This document shows, piece by piece, positions 58,935 to 64,000 of a stretch of DNA of 64,000 nt. The number at the start of each line of letters is the position of its first letter. Position 1 is the first letter of the stretch. A program made the position numbers and the translations under genes. The notes under the pieces are model-generated. The model saw only the letters and a program-made list of their open reading frames with translations. It did no database searches and was not told where the DNA came from. This DNA comes from Tubulanus polymorphus (taxonomy: Eukaryota; Nemertea; Palaeonemertea; Tubulaniformes; Tubulanidae), in contig NC_134034.1 of NCBI RefSeq assembly GCF_964204645.1, forward strand, positions 10,349,414 through 10,413,413, in the 5' to 3' direction.

Positions 58935-59490
58935 TCGAATAACAATTTCGAATCATCTTAAATCGCAGGTTGTCAAATCGGCACTCAGTGTTGTACGATG
59001 CCTGTATCAGCACCATAGCGAAAGAAATGGACACGTGAAAGCAAAACAAAGATATTTGCAAAAAAACACTTTTACCTACTTCATATTTTAACACACAAAA
59101 ACATATATCTGATGTACGCGCTCCGGGCAGTACGTCATTACAGAGATCCTATATTTCGTTTCGATGTCGGTGTCTTATTTTCTATAACTAGTCATAAAAA
59201 ATCAGATTTTATGATCGTAAGTTATGCGAATTGAAATAAGTCAGCGAAGAAATGAAATCGCCTTATGTTGTAAGCGTTATTCCGACCGTCCATTTTACGA
59301 AAATGCTTTTTTTCTCTTTGTATTATAGGTCCGGTCATGCGAAATTAAGAAAACGAATATGATTCAACGGTTCTTTTTACGGTTGGCTTCTTGAATTTTG
59401 AACGAAAGCCGCGCACAACTCCAACGTTTCAGTAAAATGCGATTCGGAAAGCGGGATTTGGACGAATGGAATATCCAAACGTATCCACAG
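58935..59490. other. 3' flank of the second Fer3-like gene
   Basis: It would include that gene's 3' UTR. No clean minus-strand AATAAA was found close to the stop; the nearest candidate is TTTATT at about 58720. Confidence 0.4.
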
Positions 59491-59493
59491 TTT

Positions 59494-60276
59494 CTAACCT
59501 TCCCCGCTTTCGCTGTCCTGCAGCAGTTTATGAGAATTGGCCATTTTTTTCAAAGCCGCCCAACTGGAACCGCGCGGGGAAACGAGCTTCACGTCGTTCG
59601 GATCCTTACCCTCGCAGACCTCCGACAAAAACGATATATACGTGATCGCCAGTCGCAGCGTTTCGATCCGCGACAAGCGTTTCTCGTAGGCGAACGTCGG
59701 CACTTTCTTACGTAAAACGTCGAAGGATTCGTTCAAGTTGAACATGCGTCGACGTTCGCGGATATTGGCGGCTCGGCGTTGCGCCACGGTGGCTACGCGT
59801 CGCCGTTTCGGTTTCGAAGTCCGGCCACCTCGGCCCGAATTAGCGACCATTAACGCATTTTGATGTTGCGTTATTTGCATGAACGGCGTGGCCGCTTGTC
59901 CCGCGTAGCCCGGCGACAATCCCCAAGGTGGTGCACCGGTCATCTCGCCCCCTCCACCCGCAGCCCCGCTGGTGTGGTGATGGTGATAAACCTCTCCTTG
60001 GTGGTGATGGTGGTGGTAAACGGGGGCTATATTCTCCGTGCCCGAATGCGTTCCGACCATCGCCGCCGCTGGTGCTCCTCCTCCGCCGAACGAATAACTG
60101 GACTGCTCCGAACCGGTTATTTGATACCCGCCGTACGGATACGATAGCGCCGGGTTCGACTGTATGAGATGTCCGACCGACGTCGGCGCGTTCGAGCCCG
60201 GTAGCTGTACGTGTCGATGACTCGAGTGCTGATGGTGGAAAGCGTCCGATACGGTCGCGATGTTATTAAAAGACAT
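59494..60276 (-). CDS. Second Fer3-like (FERD3L/Nato3 family) bHLH transcription factor
   Basis: Nuclear bHLH factor, 260 codons, single exon, minus strand. The N-terminus (1-150) is rich in His, Gly, Ser and Ala, with HHHHH (88-92), HHHH (98-101) and GGGG runs. KPKRRR (155-160) is a likely nuclear localisation signal. The bHLH is at about 166-219: [20 protein letters not shown], then [19 protein letters not shown]. By eye 47 of 55 bHLH residues match the copy at 32530, and EGKDPNDV(K/N)L follows the domain in both. The rest of the two proteins does not align, which suggests an old tandem duplication with fast-evolving flanks. The basic region [17 protein letters not shown] is nearer to the human FERD3L pattern than that of the first copy. 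The ATG chosen is the first in frame. Confidence 0.95.
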   Translation of the reverse strand: MSFNNIATVSDAFHHQHSSHRHVQLPGSNAPTSVGHLIQSNPALSYPYGGYQITGSEQSSYSFGGGGAPAAAMVGTHSGTENIAPVYHHHHHQGEVYHHHHTSGAAGGGGEMTGAPPWGLSPGYAGQAATPFMQITQHQNALMVANSGRGGRTSKPKRRRVATVAQRRAANIRERRRMFNLNESFDVLRKKVPTFAYEKRLSRIETLRLAITYISFLSEVCEGKDPNDVKLVSPRGSSWAALKKMANSHKLLQDSESGEG

Positions 60277-60300
60277 ACTCCGGCGGCCGCGGCGAGCGAG

Positions 60301-60308
60301 TTTAAATA
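60301..60308 (-). promoter_or_regulatory. TATA-like element just upstream of the second Fer3-like gene
   Basis: TATTTAAA on the minus strand, 25-32 bp before the ATG and within a CG-rich stretch. A start site 25-30 bp away would fall almost on the ATG, so either the leader is extremely short or this is not the working TATA box. Confidence 0.25.
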
Positions 60309-60309
60309 C

Positions 60310-60960
60310 GCCTATCGGGCAGACGATTACGGCTGCCGGGACTCGATCGCGTTCGGCGATAACTTATCCGCGCGCAACTTTTCACCGTATCTCCGCGATC
60401 GAAAAACGTGTCCGAGCGTTAATCAATCTGTCGTCGGGCGAAATTATTAATAACCAGTTTGTTTCCTGGGCGGAAAATTATCCGATATGCGAAATTAGGC
60501 ATCGATAGGACGCTAGCGATAACATGTCGTCGGCCATTTGCATAATATCTACTGCGGCTCTCGACGACGAGTTGAATGTATTTTTCTGTATTGTACGTAC
60601 CGGGACTCTGTAACAGCCTGTGTCACGACAATGTGTTACCAAATCTATGATTTGTGTTATTTCCAATTCGATCTGTCGTGACGGCTTTTGTACCGAGTAT
60701 TTAGGACTAGCAGCGGAAATAACTAGAAATTGATTCGTTTTATTATTTTTATTTTTTTTTTTTCAAAATACAAATGTATTTTATCAAACGTCAAAGTCTT
60801 AGATGCTATTTAGTCATTTATATACTGCGGTGTCAACTTGAAATTATACTTTGTTTTAAGTTACCGCGATATCAAGGTACAATAATCACTTAGCCTAATT
60901 CAGCGCCGCTTAGCCCTGTGAAATGCGCTCAACTGGGCGAATTTTGCTTAGATGTATTTG
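60310..60960. other. 5' flank of the second Fer3-like gene
   Basis: CG-rich to about 60540, then AT-rich. Likely to hold its promoter. No further element recognised. Confidence 0.4.
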
Positions 60961-60969
60961 GACGTTCCC

Positions 60970-61752
60970 TGCTCTACCGGGATTCAAACACATGAATCCT
61001 GGATTGATGAGAGACCAGTGAAAGACTGACTGACTGCTACCACCAGGATTCAAACACATGAACCCCGGATTGATGAGAGACCAGTGAAAGACTGACTGAC
61101 TGCTACCACCGGGATTCAAACACATTAACCCCGGATTGATGAGATACAAGTGAAATACTGACCGACTGCTACCACCAGGATTCAAACACATGAATCCCGG
61201 ATTGATGAGAGACCAGTGAAAGACTGACCGACTGCTACCACCAGGATTCAAACACATGAACCCTGGATTGATGAGAGACCAGTGAAAGACTGACTGACTG
61301 CTACCACCAGGATTCAAACACATGAACTCTGGATTGATGAGAGATCAGTGAAAGACTGACTGACTGCTACCACCAGGATTCAAACACATTAACCCCGGAT
61401 TGATGAGAGACCAGTGAAAGACTGACCGACTGCTACCACCAGGATTCAAACACATGAATCCTAGATTGATGAGAGACCAGTGAAAGACTGACTGACTGCT
61501 ACCACCAGGATTCAAACACATGAACCCCGGATTGATGAGAGACCAGTGAAAGACTGACTGACTGCTACCACCAGGATTCAAACACATTAACCCCGGATTG
61601 ATGAGAGATCAGTGAAAGACTGACTGACTGCTACCACCAGGATTCAAACACATGAACCCCGGATTGATGAGAGATCAGTGAAAGACTGACTGACTGCTAC
61701 AACCAGGATTCAAACACACGAGTCCAGGATTGATGAGAGATCAGTGAACGAT
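60970..61752 (-). repeat. 66-bp tandem array, about 12 copies
   Basis: GATTGATGAGAGACCAGTGA, AAGACTGACTGACTGCTACC and ACCAGGATTCAAACACATGA repeat every 66 bp (61002, 61068 and so on). Being a multiple of three, it gives a 22-residue repeat frame on the minus strand that is not a gene. At its left edge the minus strand reads GTTTGAATCCCGGTAGAGC, similar to a tRNA T-arm and 3' side. Confidence 0.95.
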
Positions 61753-61754
61753 TC

Positions 61755-62185
61755 TTAAATACAATATTTCCCAGGATTCGACCGCGAACTTTGAAGTTGG
61801 ATGGGTCGTTGAAACTTTTAACTTGAATAAACTTGCTTTACGATTAAAGTATGGACTACTTCAAAAAACTTAGAATTACTTTTCCGTCAAAACAAGTTCA
61901 ATTTTTTTCAGAAAAATAGTTAAAATGGTTCGTCAAAACATGTTCAATTGCAGTGTATGTTTTAAAAAGGTTTAAAAAGGTTTCTAAACATTGGCTTACA
62001 CTACTAAATCAATGACATGTATACCCGCGCCCCCTTTGTATCGTGAGACTATTATATATACGTTTATATAAGAATAATGCCTTTTATGTGAAGTAAAAAA
62101 GTCCACTACCCATTCATAATCAACACTCAATTCAATATTTTTTACTATGTATACTATCAACAAAAAATCTGTGAGTTTATATAAT
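61755..62185. other. Unannotated AT-rich segment
   Basis: Nothing recognised. Confidence 0.5.
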
Positions 62186-62189
62186 CTGA

Positions 62190-62380
62190 ATTATGTAATT
62201 CACTGTACGACGACCTTGTCAACGATTCAGTAAAATTGTGATTACATGTAGTTACTAATGCCGATTTTCTCATTCTCAATGACTTCGAAGATTCGGTCAA
62301 ATTATGATAAGTTATCAATGACGACCTTTTCATTCTTGATGACTTCAACGATTCAGTAAAATTAACTTGAAATCGTGATT
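62190..62380 (-). repeat. ~70-bp repeat, about 3 copies, reverse of 55120-55335
   Basis: GACGACCTT(G/T)TC, CAACGATTCAGTAAAATT and AATGACTTCGAAGATTC phrases match the reverse complement of the 55.1 kb copies. Confidence 0.75.
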
Positions 62381-62420
62381 AGTTGGTTACGCATTTTATC
62401 AAAGATACCTGTGAAAATCA

Positions 62421-62515
62421 GCAGATTGTCTGAGAGGGAGGGCAGGGTGTAGACAACAGATTGTCTGAGGGAGGGCAGGGTGTCGACAGTAGATTTTCTG
62501 AGTGGGTTGGGGTTT
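62421..62515 (+). repeat. ~36-bp direct repeat, about 2.5 copies
   Basis: AGATTGTCTGAG followed by GGAGGGCAGGGTGT and (A/C)GACA occurs twice, then in part a third time. Confidence 0.85.
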
Positions 62516-62519
62516 GGAA

Positions 62520-63595
62520 AGAAATCAATTTGAAATTTTGAAATTTTTTTGTCGCTCTCATTCGCGTTTTTGCAGATTCACTTATCCTCAAGTCATCGAA
62601 CCGTAGCTGGTGGTACAGTGCTGGTCATATAAACACTTATATCAGCTACTACTAAAACACTGACTGAGTTCAGGCGAACACGAGCGTTCAAACAAGTTGA
62701 AATAGACATTTAGCAAGTTTCCGAGAGTCCGGAAGAATAAAGGAATTGTTGATTAGAAACAGCATGCACGTCAAGAAGATAACGGCAATATTGTGGAATC
62801 AATTATTTTCTTATCTGCATTTTTCGACGTCGTTTCGCTGGAGTTTTGTTTTTGTTATGCTAATTAAGGTGCGGCAGGCGGTATGACGTCACGCATCACG
62901 AGGTCGCAGCTGGACTTTATCGATCGGTTTTTTGCCCAACAACACGCGATGATAATCCTGACTACTTCTTTCATAGAATACGAGAAGTCACATGAATATT
63001 TCTCATCGACTATCGGTTTGTGACTTATAATATACGCACGTAGCATTGCAACTTTTCGATTTATCGGAATTGGTCATATTTAGACGAATGCAAAGATCAA
63101 ACGGTATTATCCTGGAACAACCGTGAAAGACGATTAAGTGTACAGCGGACAAAAACATTAGCATGGCGTAGTTACATAACTAATGACAGTGAATTGCAGA
63201 CACAACATGAAGCCTTAATGGCCGTTTACAAACAGATTATAGCAATCAAAATCGTAAAATATAAATGAGATAGTACTTAAGTTAAAATTCTGGCATTTTC
63301 TACATTTTTGAGACGTCCTTTACTTATTTGTAGTCAGCGCGGAACGTTTGGTTTTGTATGAATGATGACGGCTGAAAGGTTGTCAATTCATCTAATCTTC
63401 ATTAATTCCGTAAAGTACAAAGCTTTATAGCATAAGACGGATTAATGAAGAAACAACACAACCGTCATGATAATAAACTTTACTGTATGCGCCAGTCTAC
63501 GTCCATGCTAACTACGCATTATTCAACGAAGCACTCCCGTAACAGGGGACAATGGCCGCGTAAATCAGGGTCATAAAGTTTATTGGCAACATCGG
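62520..63595. other. Unannotated intergenic segment
   Basis: A CRE (TGACGTCA) at 62884 and an E-box (CAGCTG) at 62908 lie in a small CG-richer stretch. No gene recognised. Confidence 0.4.
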
Positions 63596-63599
63596 GATT

Positions 63600-63660
63600 T
63601 CACACGAGTCGTTGCGCTTCTAAATTGCTGGCCCTGGTTCGAATACTGCTCCGCCTGCTT
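63600..63660 (+). mobile_element. tRNA-like SINE fragment
   Basis: CGTTGCGCTTCTAAATTGCT followed by GGCCCTGGTTCGAATACTGC has the layout of a tRNA anticodon arm, variable region and B box (GGTTCGAATAC, 63636-63646). No complete cloverleaf. Confidence 0.4.
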
Positions 63661-63717
63661 TATTTTCTCTAACTTTTTTCTCCGCACTTTTTCTAAGTCG
63701 CACCCATCAGTAATAAT

Positions 63718-63795
63718 GCCGCGTTGGCAAAAAAAGCGTTAACATAAATTGTTAACGCAACGCTATTTTGTAACGTTTTGTTAACGCATTGGCAA
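63718..63795. repeat. Small palindromic element
   Basis: GCGTTAACA (63736-63744) and TGTTAACGC (63750-63758) form an inverted repeat. Further TTGTTAACGCATTGGCAA and GCGTTGGCAA pieces flank it, suggesting a short, decayed inverted-repeat element. Confidence 0.5.
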
Positions 63796-64000
63796 GATAT
63801 TATCTGGCAAATTGACTTCACAATGATCGTTGTGATCTGTGTGCTGGCCCAAAAAGCATACATAGCACACTACCTAAAATCAGACCCCAAGCTACCAACT
63901 GCTTTGCAACACACCCTCCTTCTTCTTGCATCAATAGGTTAAATATGTTCATATTTTCTTATGCTTTTAATTCTTGGAATACAAAGTGTTTTATATTTGG

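Noticed and set aside
60910-61587. Minus-strand frames with a 22-residue repeat
   Set aside because: 66-bp non-coding tandem array; frame openness follows from the period.

Overview
The window is eukaryotic and comes from an invertebrate animal. It is AT-rich, with intron-split genes that use GT/AG junctions, TATA boxes and AATAAA signals, and roughly half of it is intergenic repeat. The gene set (a PLAC-domain ADAM-type protease, a caveolin, a calmodulin-like protein and two Fer3-type bHLH factors) suggests a non-vertebrate bilaterian. A lophotrochozoan such as a mollusc is my guess, and nothing in the sequence fixes the phylum.

Layout. 1-4401 (+): the last twelve exons of a secreted zinc metalloprotease, 5' end outside the window. 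6282-8088 (-): a three-exon, four-EF-hand calmodulin-like gene with a probable TATA promoter near 9.15 kb. 9.4-12.5 kb: a run of tandem arrays (69, 92 and 64 bp units, then AGC repeats). 13.35-13.9 kb: a cluster of CTCF-like motifs at the 3' end of a two-exon caveolin gene (13924-15601, -). 15.6-32.2 kb: repeat-rich and gene-poor, with one candidate short coding exon at 25.67 kb. 32530-33213 (+): a single-exon Fer3-like bHLH gene with a clear TATA box. 33.8-59.4 kb: repeats, retroposons, a decayed LINE, a probable terminal exon at 46.87 kb, and weak small ORFs. 59494-60276 (-): a second Fer3-like gene, convergent with the first. 60.3-64 kb: a 66-bp array, SINE-like pieces and unannotated DNA.

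The real genes do not form a pathway. They are a protease of the extracellular matrix type, a calcium sensor, a membrane scaffold and two lineage-type transcription factors. The two Fer3 genes are linked paralogues, with 47 of 55 bHLH residues identical by eye and a shared tail just after the domain.

The most distinctive signal is the repeat landscape. A 92-bp satellite occurs at seven loci in both orientations. A 39-bp satellite, a multiple of three that mimics long ORFs, occurs at about five arrays plus single copies. A retroposon family shows target-site duplications at two copies. A 36-bp array of about 25 units appears to have been amplified from a 3' splice site next to a coding exon. 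Many long reading frames in the window are translations of these simple arrays and are not listed as genes.
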